64,000 bases of DNA from Takakia lepidozioides (taxonomy: Eukaryota; Streptophyta; Takakiopsida; Takakiales; Takakiaceae), in NCBI GenBank assembly GCA_030704615.1, contig CM060732.1, positions 54,977,053 through 55,041,052 of the forward strand, read 5' to 3'. Made by a program: the position numbers and the translations under genes. Below the pieces are notes generated by a model. That model made no database searches. It saw nothing but the letters and a program-made list of their open reading frames with translations, and was not told where the DNA came from. Shown piece after piece: positions 23,588 through 35,390 of this stretch (positions are counted from its first letter, which is position 1; the number at the start of each line of letters is the position of its first letter).

Positions 23588-24690
23588 ATGGGGTCGGGCA
23601 AGACAAAACGAAAGCGGAACGGCCCGAAAGATGATGATCCTGGTGAGTCCGGTGGGGGCGACATGTCACCGAAGCGGCAATTGGAAGAGGCGATTCATGC
23701 TTTTGAAAGCGAGGCCGCTCAAGAACGGGAGGAATTTTGGGAGTCGGAGCCCGAGGACTTCCCAGAGGCTCCGCCAGACCAACAGATGTCTCTCATGCCA
23801 GCAACCTTTTGGGAAGGTTCTTGGCGCAGTTTGGCGGGACGTTGAAAGACGTATTGAAGGCGGCTAATATCACTTCCATTAAGGCAAAGTTTAAGGTGAA
23901 GCCTAAGGAACCCGGCATCTTCGAGGGCGTCCGAAATCGGAAGGCACTCAACACCTGGCTTTTGGAGCTAGAGCAGTACTTCCAAGCGACCAAGTTGAGT
24001 GACGAGGATCGGGTGGAAGTGGCTCCCACCTATTTGAGGGGCTATGCTCAACAATGGTGACAGAAACGCCTTCATGACCAAGGTCCAAACCCATAAACCT
24101 TGAGCTGGAGTGGGTTCAAGGAACTTATGAAAAGACAGTTTGTGCCCCTCAACGCGTTCTGGCTCACCCGGGACAAGATGAGGAATTTGAAGCAAACGGA
24201 TGACATTTGGGGATATGTTCAGGCTTTCAATGTGATGTTGCTCGAAGTCGTGGATATGACGGAACCAGAAATGGTCTTCAATTTTGTGGCGGGACTGGCC
24301 CCATGGGCCAGGCGGAAGTTGGAGGAGAAGCCACCTAAGACTTTGAATGAGGCAATTGAAAGGGTTGAATGTTTCTCGGATGTCCCTAGGGGCGAAAGAC
24401 AAGGCCGTACGGAGCTAAACCACAAGAAGGCTCGGCGGGAGGGTGATTCCTTCCGACCGGAAAAGAAGTGGGATAGGCCACGCGGTGAAAATGGCACATG
24501 GAAATCGAAGGGAGGGCATTCACACGTCAAAGCAGCACTCGATGCTCCGAAAAGAAAATCAGGTGCGGCGGCTTATGGCAGACAGAAAGCAACATTTGAT
24601 GGAGTGTGCTTTAATTACGGGGAGCCCGGACACATGGCCAAGAGGTGTGCGAAACCCCGACAATTGAACATGACTCAGGCGACCACGGAG
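23588..24690 (+). pseudogene. Element A gag remnant
   Basis: ATG at 23588 (MGSGKTKRKRN). The frame shifts near 23818 and continues as a retrotransposon gag core (LNTWLLELEQYFQATKLSDE, WLTRDKMRNLKQ). A TGA stop interrupts it at 24058-24060 after AATGG. Near 24607-24640 the nucleocapsid zinc knuckle reads CFNYGEPGHMAKRC, in which the second Cys of CX2CX4HX4C is Tyr (TAC, 24616-24618). Confidence 0.85.
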
Positions 24691-24799
24691 CTGTCCGAAG
24701 AGTCCATCAACCGCTTGGTGGAGGCGGTGGTCGCCAAGACTTGCAAGGTAAGCAACTACGCTTGTGAATTGTATCAGGAGACTGGCCCCTTGCGTAAAG

Positions 24800-27700
24800 G
24801 GAGTCAGTTAATGTTCGTGAGTGGGATAATTTTCGGAACTAACATGCCGTTGTTGATGGACACAGGAGCGTCGCACTCCTTCATGACACCGACAACGGCA
24901 CGGAAGCTAGGGCTCCCGACAAGTGATGTGGGGGCCTCTATTGAAGTGCGTTCTGCCAAAGAAGAACCACAACTGGCGACGAGGTTGGCGTTCGATGTTC
25001 CTCTTCAGCTCGGGGGTTGGGAGGGACGTAAGAACCACCATTTGCGAGATCGATGGAGTGGATCTCATTTTGGGAATGACCTTTTTGAGCAAATCCGGAG
25101 CGGTCATAGATGGTCGCAAGAGAATAGTCATGCTACCGTGTGGGAATGGGGGGCGAAGTTAGGGGTATTGAAAACGCCCAACCGAGTGGGAGGGCGAATA
25201 AACCTGCTATCAGCAAAGGAGTGGGCCGTGGAGGAGCCACACGAGCCCCAATTTTTGCTTTACGTAAGACAAGTGGAAGGAGAAGTCGATAGGGAGCCCA
25301 GATTGGATCAAAGGGATCTTGGAGAAATACCAGGATGTGATGCCGGAGGATTTACCAAACGGATTGCCACCGCGAAGAGGAGTTGACCACAAGATAGAGG
25401 TGATACCGGGATCGGAACCGCCTGCCAAGGCGCCCTACCGGTTGAGCCACAGAGAGTTGGTCGAGCTGAAGGCCCAGCTCAAGGATCTAATGTCAAAGGG
25501 GTACATCTGGCCGATTAAGTCACCTTATGGAGCCCCGGTACTATTCGCAGACAAGAAGGATGGGAGGCTGCAGATGTGTGTCGATTACAGGGCTCTGAAT
25601 AAGGTGACTATCAAAAATCGGTACCCTTTGCCAAGGATCGACGACCTCTTCAATCGGTTGGCAGGAGCAAAGTATTTCAGCCGGATCGATTTGCGCGCAG
25701 GTTACCATCAAATCCGAGTGGCGGAAGGAGATGAGGAGAAGACCGCGTGCAAGACAAGATATGGTTCATATGAGTTCTTGGTGATGCCTTTTGGGCTCAC
25801 CAATGCACCCGCAACCTTTAGCACGCTAATGAACAGCCTTTTCCAAGAGTGGTTGGATGACTTTGTGATTGTGTACATCGACACATCTTGGTGTATTTGA
25901 AAACAAATGAAGAGCATCTGGAACACCTCAAAAGGGTGTTCCAGAAATTGTGAGAAGGGAAGTTGTATGCCAAAGCTTCAAAGTGCGAATTCGGGGTCAC
26001 AAAATGGAGTTCTATGGCATATGATTACACAGGATGGGATCAAAATGGATAAGAGAAAGGTGATGGCAATCTTGGACTAGGAGCCTCTGACTTCGGTCCC
26101 GGGAGTGCGATCCTTTCTAGGACTCGCCTCCTATTACTGAAAGTATGTGAGAAATTTTGCCAAGATCGCGGGGCCGCTGTCAGACCTTCTGTGTAAGTCC
26201 GAGGTATGGGTATGGAACACATTTTGTGGCCAAGCTTTTGCCGAGTTGAAGCAGCGGATGGCGGAAGCTCCAGTCCTGAAAATCCCGGAGTTTGACCATC
26301 CATTTGAGATTCATACAGACCTTCTGTATTTTGCCACACAGCCTAAGTTGTCCCCAAAACAACTTAGGTGGCAAGACATTTTGGCAGTGTTCGACGTGGA
26401 TATCCAGTACAAACCGGGACGGGACAACGTGATGGCCGATGCTTTAAGTAGAAAGCAGCAGCTCCTGTTGGTGTACAGGGGCGAGACGGCGCTCCAAAGG
26501 AAGATCCGGAAAGTTTACCGGAAGGATGAGATGACGAAGTTCGTGATGGAGGACTTGAGATTAGGGGTTAAATCGCAGTTCCACTTGTATAATGGACTGC
26601 TCCGGTACAAGCAAATACGTCTCTACGTGGCGAAGGGAGGCATCAGAGATAGTCTCTTGAGAGAATGCCATGATGGCCCGCTTGCGGGCCATGACGGAGC
26701 CAAGCGCACTGCGGCACTCTTGAAAAAAGAGTATTTCTGGCCCAAACTGAGGGAGGAGGCCGAGGAGTATGTCAAGACATGCACCACATGCCAACAAAAC
26801 CGGAGCGAGTACAAAAAGCAAGCGGGGCTGTTACAACCCTTGTCGATTCCAGAGGGGTCTTGGGAAAGTGTCTCGATGGATTTCATGACTGCTTTGCCGC
26901 TGTCAAAAGGATTCGATGCAATCATGGTGGTGGTGGATAGGTTCAGTAAAATGGGCCATTTCATCCCCACCAAAGAGACGGCAACGGCGCAGGAGACGGG
27001 GCGACTTTACTTCGCCAACATCTTCAGGCATCATGGACTCCCGAAGGATATTGTCTCGGACCGCGATCCAAAGTTTACAAGTAAATTTTGGAGGGCACTT
27101 TGGTAGAAAATGGGGACGAGGCTCAAGATGAGCACGGCCTTCTGACCTACGACGGACGGCCAAACGGAAAGAGTGAATTTTGTGGTGAAGCAGATCTTGC
27201 AGAATTTTGTGTCGGCAAAATAGTCAGACTGGGTGGAGCACTTGGATGCGGCAGAGTTCTGTTATACTAACACAAAACACTCCGCAACGGGAGTTTCCCC
27301 TTTCGTATTGGTCTAGGGAAAAACACCTCTGGCGCCGACAAGTTGGGTCGCCTAGGACATTGAGGAGCCGGCAGCAGCAGCGGTGCTAGAAGAACGCGAG
27401 TGTTTGTTGGAGCTCGCAAAGTACAACATTGTCAAAGCTAGGAAACGGTATGAATGGCAGACGAATCGGAAACGGAGGGAAGTTAAGTTTGAGGCAGGCA
27501 CGGAGGTCTGGTTGAACATCAAGAATTTCGACTACCTCCGGAAGTGAGTCCAAAGTTCGTACCTCCGTATGCGGGGCCCTTTTGCATCCGGAAGGTTATG
27601 AATGAGGATGTGTATGAATTGGAGCTGCCGGCAAACAGCAAGGTGCATCCGGTATTCCACGTTTCCTTTTTGAAGCCTTACTTCAAAGATGAAGCGCGTC

Positions 27701-27942
27701 TGAATCGGCATCAAGTGTTCCGTCCGCCACCAGTGCTGTTGGATCATGAAAATGAACCTGAGTACGAGGTGGAGGCAGTACTTAAGTTGAGGAGGTTCAA
27801 GAATCGAGAAATGGAGAATCTCGTGAAATGGAAGGGCTATCATCAAGTGGAGGCAACTTGGGTGCGTGCCTCAGAAATGGGAAACGCATCTGAGGCGGTT
27901 GCAGTTTTCGAAGGGCAACCTCAAAAGCGGAAGATTCGTTGA
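24800..27942 (+). pseudogene. Element A pol remnant: protease, RT, partial RNase H, integrase, chromodomain
   Basis: Protease LLMDTGASHSF near 24855. RT at 25319-25900 ([33 protein letters not shown], active site YIDT where YxDD is expected because a frame break falls there). Stops at 25951-25953, 26078-26080 and 26138-26140. The RNase H is reduced: FEIHTD is joined directly to LLYFATQPKLS, losing most of the domain, then ADALSRK. Integrase has HDGPLAGH and CTTCQQNR (HHCC zinc site), VDRFSKMGHFIP and DIVSDRDPKFTSKFW, with breaks after 27106. The chromodomain at ~27757-27900 (YEVEAVLKLRR, LVKWKGY, ATWVRASEM) marks it as a chromovirus. Confidence 0.87.
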
Positions 27943-28782
27943 TGGGGACAACCAGCACCACCCAGTGCACTCTTCTTAGCCCACTTCAAGGCCAAGGAAC
28001 GATCCTCCCCGAGGATCGAATCGCCTTACTGCAACAACATTGTTTGCGATCGCTCATGATGTCGCTTTTTGGTATCACCTTGAGCAAGGGTTCACCTTGA
28101 ACCCTTTTTTACTAGGAAGATAACCTTGAACCAACCGTGCGCCCCAATCATTACAATTGGGTCCGCCTTGGAATGCTGGCCTGAGGTACGAGAACACGCC
28201 GAAGCCGCACTACGACTTCGTCCCGAGGTTACACGATTATAGTACGTGAATGGAAGCACGTAGCTTCTGTGTTAGCCCGCACTACAAGACAACCCCCTCG
28301 GTAACGCAGTTATAGTACGCACACGCGCCAAGTGCGCACTAGCACATGAACTCCCAAAGAAGGCGCAAGTTTCCTTGCCCCTTGGATGTGAGTCACTCGA
28401 TTTCGGCACTGCGCAAACACACGATTAATCCAATTTACCTCTCCCATTTTTGAAGCACAACATTTGGAAACCATTTCATTTATAAACAAAAATTTGTGCA
28501 ACACAAGTTTTTGCAATCGGATTTCTGAGCTAGCTAAGCCAGACTAGGCATGCATTTCCTCCCCCCACGATCCAAGGTTGATGTCCACCCTTGGCCGGGA
28601 CTTGGAGGAAGTCAACCGAACTAGCTAGTGGAGAGTAGAGTCAAGTGGGGGTTTGGTTCTTTGCCAAGGGACGCAATGGTATGGAAACAAACTCCTTGAT
28701 GTAGGACGCCACAACTTGGATGTTAGTTTCTATAAAATGGACAAGTCGATGAGGACATCGACTCCCTGTTGGTAGGGGTGTG
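27943..28782 (+). other. Element A 3' untranslated interior
   Basis: Between the chromodomain stop and the inferred right LTR. No ORF with recognisable content was seen. The stretch is GC-richer than the neighbouring element B. Confidence 0.5.
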
Positions 28783-29506
28783 TGTCGTGGCTCTTTGCCT
28801 TATGAACAGGGGGTCGAGACACAAAAGGGGCTGCCCCTGTGGTGGGGGCAGTGGCAACAATAGGTACGGGGGCTGAAGCACCCTTGAGTGCCCAAGGCAC
28901 TCAAGGAGCGGAGACGCTCACTAGGTGGAGCCCCGTACACCGGGTTGCGGTGGGGGTGGTTCCACGAGGGGTAGTGGTAGCTTAGTGGGTCTTAGTGGGG
29001 GTGACGTAAGACTCACCATGGGGCGGAGACCTTGTGGTGAGAGTCGTGGGGAGTCTTGGGACTCATCACGGTCCATTGGGGCCGTGGTGGGTGGGCCAAG
29101 ACTCACCGCGACTCATCACCGAGAGTCAAGGGTCTTCATGGTGGTTCGCCATAAAATGATTGGGTTGTTTGTGAAACCCCAACGGACAGTCACAGAAGTA
29201 TATATATGGAGTAGTAACCCCGATAACGGTGTAAGTCCGTTGGTGACCAAAAACTAGTGAGTAAGCGTACGAGCCGGAAAGCGACCAAGGTGTAGGGAGT
29301 TGTTCCGGACTGCCAACAACCAAAGGGAATTTCCACTAGGCCCAAAGTGAGCAAGGGTTTTGTGAAGGAACAAAAGATGACCGTTATGTCCCGGTGAGCA
29401 GCCGAAGCTCTGAGTTGGCCCGCTGGCCAGTTTAGGAGTTAAACGCGCGCATCAAAGCGAGTAACTATGACTTGAAGGGGAGCTTACCGAAGTGAGGTGC
29501 GTGACA
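28783..29506 (+). repeat. Element A right LTR (start inferred)
   Basis: The end at 29506 is firm by comparison with the left LTR. The start is placed at TGTCGTGGC (28783) because it mirrors the ...CGACA end of the left copy and follows a G-rich TTGGTAGGGGTG purine tract. A TATATATGG promoter-like site is at ~29200. Confidence 0.6.
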
Positions 29507-29626
29507 CATCATGCATTCGGCCACGCCGACCTTGACTTCTTGTCTAGTTTTGTGCCTCTAGTCTGATATCTTGTTTGGGTTCAGTCATGTTCTCGTTTGT
29601 GTTCAGTCATGTTCTCGTTCTTGACA
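29507..29626 (+). repeat. Element B left LTR, remainder after element A
   Basis: CATCATGCATTCGGCCAC onward matches the right LTR from ~34526 to its end and finishes in TTGACA. A stretch ending GTTCTCGTT is duplicated in tandem here relative to the right LTR. Confidence 0.85.
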
Positions 29627-29644
29627 GTTTGACGAGACTATCGT

Positions 29645-32600
29645 TTGTTCAAAAGATGTCAAGAGAAGCGATCTAGATGGTCTACGACGCAACATGCCGA
29701 TACTACTACGACACCAAACACAACGATCCATCAAACATCCGGTACTGATCATATGCAGATTGATATTGTTCGATTCAAGCCATTGACGCCACAAGAAAAA
29801 CAAAGACGATGCTCGAATGGATTATGCTTCTATTGTGGAGAAGAAGATCACATAGCAATAAACTGCCCCAACAAGAGAAGATTCAAAGCTCGAGGCGCAA
29901 CTCAAGTGTTCGATACGATGAGGTCGGAAAACGAAGATGTCCAGTTACAGTATGGACCATGCGGCTGGACACCACAAATTTCTCACAAAAAAAATGTTTA
30001 TTTTTACCTTCAGACCCTGCACCTTGCTTCACAGTTCCGGTAAAAAATAGAGTGCAAAATCGAGATATCTTTGTAGAAGCAATTTTGGACTCAGGGGCTT
30101 CAGCATGTTTTATTGACAAAAACCTTGCGAAGCAACACAATTTAACGTTCCTAAAGAAGAAATTTTTGGCCCCCGTTGAAGTCATCAATGGACGACCGTT
30201 AGCATCAGGAAATGTTGACCATGAAACTCGACCACTTGAAGTGAAGCTTAAAGATCAAGCATCACATATTGTTTTCAACGTCATCCAGTCTCCAACGAAT
30301 CTTGTGACCCTTGGACTTCCTTGGTTCGTACTTCACAATCCTGACATCAACTGGCGATTGCGAAAAATTTCTGCAAGACAAAAATGTAAAAATATCAAAG
30401 GTACCACAACAGAAAAATGTACTTCAACACACTCAATATCAAGATTTCAAGGATGTATTCGAGAAGAAAAATGCAGACATATTGCCAGAACATCGACCTT
30501 ATGACTGTGCAATTGAGTTACAAGAAGGAGTTCAACCACTATTCGACCCAATCTATAACTTATCCCAAACGGAGTTGGCTGCATTACGTGAGTACACTGA
30601 TGAAAATTTGTCGAAGAACTTCATTCGACATTCAAAATCACCTACGGGGGCGCCTATCTTGTTTGTGAAAAAGAAGGACGGATCATTACGCACGTGTGTA
30701 GACTATCGCGGTCTCAACAAAGTCACAATTAAGAATCGTTATCCGTTGCCGCTGATTTCTGGGTTTCTCGACCAGCTGGGACGTGCGAAGATTTTCACCA
30801 AAATTAACTTGAGAGAAGCTTATAACTTTATACGGATAAAAGAATGAGACGAATGGAAAACAACTTTTCGAACAAGGTATGGACATTTTGAACACAGTGT
30901 TATGTCTTTCGGTCTTACAAATGGTCCAACAATTTTCCAACATATGATGAATGACATCTTTCGAGAATTTTTAGATGACTTTGTAGTTAATCTATTTGGA
31001 CGACATTTTGATATTTTCACAGAATGAAGAAGAACATGGCCGCTATGTATGTCTTGTCCTTGATAAATTAAGAGAAAGATGACTATATGCCAAGTTGAAA
31101 AAATATCTTTTACATCAATCTGAGGTCGAATTTCTGGGCTATATTATTTCCGAAAAAAACGTCTTTATGGATCAGAAGAAAATACAAACCATCATCAAGT
31201 GGATTAAACCAATTTCGATCGGAGATGTACAATGTTTTCTGGGATTTGCAAATTTCTATAGAATCTTCATCAAGGACTACTCCAAAATTGCTGCACCATT
31301 GACACGACTAACAAAAATTGACAAATTTATATGGGACGAGAAGGCTGACCAGACATTTGAAAGGTTGAAGTAGACATTTACAACGACTCCAATACTGGTA
31401 CATGCAAACCCATCTAAACCATTTTTTTTAGAAGCAGATGCATCGGACTTTGCACTTGGCGTTATACTCTCTCTATACGGTACAGATGGCCGACTTCACC
31501 CTGTTAGTTTTCGTTCTCGCAAATTTTCCGTTGCAGAGATCAGTTATGAAATCCATGATAAAGAACTTCTAGCGATCATCGATGCTTTTGAGGAGTGACG
31601 TCATCTATTGGAGAGAGCTAAACAGCAAGTCACTGTCTACACCGATCACAAAAACCTCGAATATTTTATGAGTACTCGTGTTTTGAATCGACGTCAAGCA
31701 AGATGGGGTATGTTACTAGCAATGTTTGATTTTGTTATTATGTATTGCCCTGGACATCTTCAAAGGAAACCCGATGCTCTTTCTCGACGATCGTATCTTG
31801 CGCGGAAAAAAAGGGAGACAACTTTCGACCAACAAAAATCCATCATTTTGAAACCAACAAATCTCCAATTGAAAAATGATATCCATGTCCACCTATGACG
31901 ATGTAGAGATCATAAAGGAGATTTAGGAAGCACTGAAGAACGACCAATTTGCTACGACATTACGAAGTCAACTAAATCGACATCGAGACAACCCACATGT
32001 TACAAACGACTTCGAATTCAAATATGACATTATTTCAAGGGACTTCTCTATGTACCTCCAGGACCTACACGACTTCGAATTCTTCAAACATGTCATGATC
32101 TTCCGGCTGCAGGACATTTCGGCTTCAACAAAACAATGGAATTGATATCCAGGGACTATTGGTGGCCGCAGATATGGAAACTCGTGAAAGAATTTATAAA
32201 ATCTTGCGACACGTGTGCTAGAGCGAAGGGACCACGACATCGACCTTACGGCCTTCTTCAACCATTACCCATTCCTAAGGGTCCATGGTCGTCCGTGTCT
32301 ATGGACTTTATTACGAACCTTCCAATTTCCAAGACCACCGATTCAATCATTGTTATTGTAGATCGTTTTACGAAGATGACACATTTCATTCCATATAATA
32401 AGATGGTTACCGGCGAGGAAATTGCAAGACTTTTCCTCAATAATATCTACCGCGTCCATGGACTCCCGAAGGACATCGTATCTGATCGAGGACCACAGTT
32501 CATATCAAATTTCTGGAGTGAACTATTTCACATATTGGATACTAAGATCAACCTCTCTACAGCTAATCATCCACAGACTGATGGTCAAACCAAACGCATA

Positions 32601-33352
32601 AACCGGATTTTGGAGTAGTATCTTCGCTGTTCGATAAATTATCACCAAGATAATTGGACGGACTTTCTGTCATTTGGCTGAGTTTGCCTACAACAACACT
32701 ATACATTCTTTGACCAAACAAACTCAATTTTTCTCCAATTATGATCATCATCCTCGAGCAAACCCTTTCCACATGAAGACTGTTGGAAGCCATGCTGCAG
32801 AAAACCTTGCTACTCATCTTGCTATGATTCACAATGAGCTTACATTCCACCTCGCAGAAGCTCAAAAACTATACAAGGAGTATGCAGATCAACATCGTCA
32901 ACTCCAACCCCAGTTCAAGGTTGGAGATCGTGTGTGGCTTTTTTGACGGGACATACAAACCTCGCGACCATCAATGAATGAAACATGAAAGACTGGATGG
33001 ATGCGCGTACTTCGTGGGAGTTCAAGCCGAAAACTGACCGGATTTATTTGTCGAATAATTTTGAATGGTCCCAGATGTTGATAATTGGAGTTGTATCATC
33101 CATCAAATATTCCAGGGAAAGTCTCCGTATCACCTCCACCAATCGAAGTCAATCAAGAAATCGAGTATGAAGTCGACGAAGTCCTAGACTCTCGCATCAA
33201 GTATAAACGTCTTGAGTATTTCGTACATTGGAAAGGCTACGACATCAGCGAACGAACGTGAGAACCTTCATCCAACCTTGCCAATGCATTTGACAAATTC
33301 CAAGAGTTTCATCAACGATATCCAGCTAAGCCCCGAGCTACACGTCAATAAG
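29645..33352 (+). pseudogene. Element B gag-pol remnant with chromodomain
   Basis: Only the C-terminal gag is present, with an intact zinc knuckle CFYCGEEDHIAINC (~29828). Then come protease (AILDSGASACFID, ~30090) and RT ([20 protein letters not shown]; a TGA at 30845-30847; the YLDD region broken by a frameshift near 30990). RNase H follows ([28 protein letters not shown]), with TAG near 31371. Integrase has CDTCARAKG, VDRFTKMTHFIP and DIVSDRGPQFISNFW plus TANHPQTDGQT. A chromodomain at ~33160-33300 (YEVDEVLDSR, EYFVHWKGYD) has TGA at 33259-33261 where Trp is usual. It is related to element A but clearly a different family. Confidence 0.87.
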
Positions 33353-33948
33353 ACTTCAGAACGATGATGTCAGCCAAGTTAGCTTCAAGGTGAAGACTTT
33401 ACATTTAGTGTACCTGATACACACTAAGAAGGGAGGAGCACCACACATCAGTATATGTAGCTACATTTCCAACACTCTTGCATCTTGTATTGACAGCATA
33501 GAGTCACAGGAACCAGATACATTGGAGCTGTCATTTACCCAACTACCAGATCAGCCGTTCCGACTCTCACGACCTTCAACATCACGCCGACGCTCTCGAG
33601 ACGATGGGCCATCAATGCGATTGCGTACTTCCTCGTCTGGACGACGGCAATTGGATCTTACTTGAAGTCTGATAATCCTGTTGGAGGTTGAGGCTTCGAA
33701 CCCAGATGACAACGAAATCATGTTTGAAGGTAGCTTCGAAAATCAGAATGCTCAAATCACTGCGTGATCCCAAGTTCAAGGTATTGGACACTATCGATGG
33801 TTGCACGGACCTATAAATCATTTGAGTCAAGAACGAAGAGCCGAATACTTGACAAGTACCATTCGCCGGATTTTGGATTTTCTCCAACTCTAATTAAGTC
33901 CAAGATTTTACCGTTCCTCGAGGAACTCGACGCTAGAAGAGGGGGTGA
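33353..33948 (+). other. Element B 3' interior and polypurine tract
   Basis: Contains a 91-codon open frame (33390-33665, Ser/Arg-rich end) with no recognised domain. The purine tract AGAAGAGGGGG lies at ~33935-33945, directly before the right LTR. Confidence 0.5.
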
Positions 33949-34620
33949 TGTCACGGACATATCCCTGAGGAACTTACCAGGAGTAAACACCAGAAGTCAC
34001 CAAGTTACCATGTTACTGGAAGTTACCATAATTTACCACGATCTACCGTGATTTACCATAAATTACCATTAGTTATCAAGTTACCAGGAGTTTATCAAAT
34101 TATCAAGAGTAACTTGGGAAACTGCTCTGGAAGCTTCATTTGGAGGAAATTTCTTCATCAAGATACCTATTTTGTTTAAGGAAACTTCTCCATCAAGAAA
34201 CTTTTGTTTAACCTTGGAACCTCCAAGAAACCTCCAGTGGGGAAGCTTCTTAGAGAACTTCCTAGTAGCCAATATATATAGGAGGCAAGACTGGACACTC
34301 TTCAGTCTCGCCAATACAAGTTCAAACTACTCTTGTTCCCAGTCCCAGTACTCCAGTCCAGCTTCCAGTACTCTAGTCCAGTTTCCAGTATCTGGTACCC
34401 CAGTCCAGTTTCCAATATCTGGTACCCCAGTCCAATTTCCAGCATTCCAGTATTCGAGTCGAGTTCCAGTATCTTGTACTCTTGTCCATTGTTATAAAGA
34501 TCATCTTGATTCATGTGTTACCCATCATGCATTCGGCCACACCGACCTTGACTTCTTGTCTAGTCTTGTACCTCTAGTCCGATATCTTGTTTGTGTTCAA
34601 TCATGTTCTCGTCCTTGACA
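33949..34620 (+). repeat. Element B right LTR (672 bp)
   Basis: Begins TGTCACGGACATA after the polypurine tract and ends CCTTGACA. It contains many TTACCA/TTACCG words near the start, a TATATATAGGAGG promoter-like site near 34275, and an internal tandem repeat around CTGGTACCCCAGTCCA (two copies, 34391-34438). Confidence 0.88.
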
Positions 34621-35390
34621 ACTTCCTCAAAGCAGGTAGCTTTGCTTTGCTTTGCTTAAGATGAGGCCTCATGGAGTTCCACGCAGCCCAAATCGAGTTC
34701 CAGGCAGACGAGCCCCTGCCTTTAGTTTTGACTGGGCCCTGGACCATTCATTTAAGAGATGGGGCCTAGGAGCTAGAGCTGGAAGATAAAGCATTAATCA
34801 GATGCTCTCTCGCTAACATGCACCATGGGCTTCTCCAAAGCAAAGAGTCATAGGAATCCACTTAGCGAGCAGCGCAAAATTTTGAGTGTAGGGGTCAATT
34901 AGCCCAAGGCCTCCCTCTTTCCGAGGTCTGTAAATTTGAGCCCAAGAGACCAATGCCCTCTTGGTTGGTGCAGAAGGGGACGCCCCCCACAAGAAGTTTC
35001 TCATCATAGCATTTAATTTTTGCTATGAGCTTCGATCCTGGGGTCCTGTCTAGAAGCTAGATAATGTCCCAGAGCATCTGCTGCTATTAGAAATAAATAG
35101 GGGGCCAGGGGACAGCCTTGTCTAACAGACCTGTGAAGTGCAAAAGGTTTGGATATAGCTTCATTGACAGAAACCTTGCTAGACGCGGAGCTTAGAAAAA
35201 GTCCCAGCCCACTTAGATGAGGTCTCCAACATACCAATTTTAGCCAAAACTTTATGCAGGAAGCCCGAATCAATATTATCAAATGCTTTTTCAAAATCTA
35301 GCATTAGAATTGCCAGTGGCTACTCCGAGCATTTGGCCTTGTTGACCTGAATGTTGATTTTTTTCTGAATTTGCTCTAATGTCATTTTCT
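34621..35390 (-). mobile_element. L1-like LINE, reverse-transcriptase portion, minus strand
   Basis: On the minus strand the segment encodes LAILMLDFEKAFDNID, then the RT block SVRQGCPLAPYLFLIAADAL, and further FLWGASPSAPTKRALVSWAQ and KEGGLGLIDPYTQN, typical of plant L1-type ORF2. The 5' boundary near 35390 is approximate and the element is 5'-truncated. It is the upstream half of the LINE whose 3' half is at 21140-22907. Confidence 0.75.

Larger units (their letters stand above)
23310..29506 (+). mobile_element. Ty3/gypsy chromovirus A, inserted in the left LTR of element B
   Basis: A sense-oriented gypsy element with gag, protease, RT, a collapsed RNase H, integrase and a chromodomain. 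Its LTR 3' ends (TGYGYGACA type) stop at 23538 and 29506, and the host LTR of B resumes at 29507. The left LTR has lost its 5' portion, so the left junction near 23310 is a deletion scar and not a clean insertion edge. Multiple stops and frameshifts make it non-autonomous. Confidence 0.88.
22908..34620 (+). mobile_element. Ty3/gypsy element B, inserted in the LINE and itself interrupted by element A
   Basis: LTR ends TGTCAC...TGACA start at 22908 and finish at 34620. The 5-bp flanks are GCTTC (22903-22907) and ACTTC (34621-34625), a near-perfect target duplication. Removing this block restores the LINE reading frame on the minus strand. The interior has gag zinc knuckle, protease, RT, RNase H, integrase and chromodomain in Ty3/gypsy order, all with stops and frameshifts. 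A purine tract AGAAGAGGGGG precedes the right LTR. No tRNA-iMet primer site follows the left LTR at 29627. Confidence 0.88.

Noticed and set aside
26916-27131. Arg-rich plus-strand frame overlapping element A integrase
   Set aside because: It is an out-of-frame shadow of the integrase core, with composition caused by the AAAGAGACGG-type codons.
29627-29645. tRNA primer-binding site directly after element B's left LTR
   Set aside because: GTTTGACGAGACTATCG does not match the common iMet site. The site is probably deleted with the gag N-terminus.
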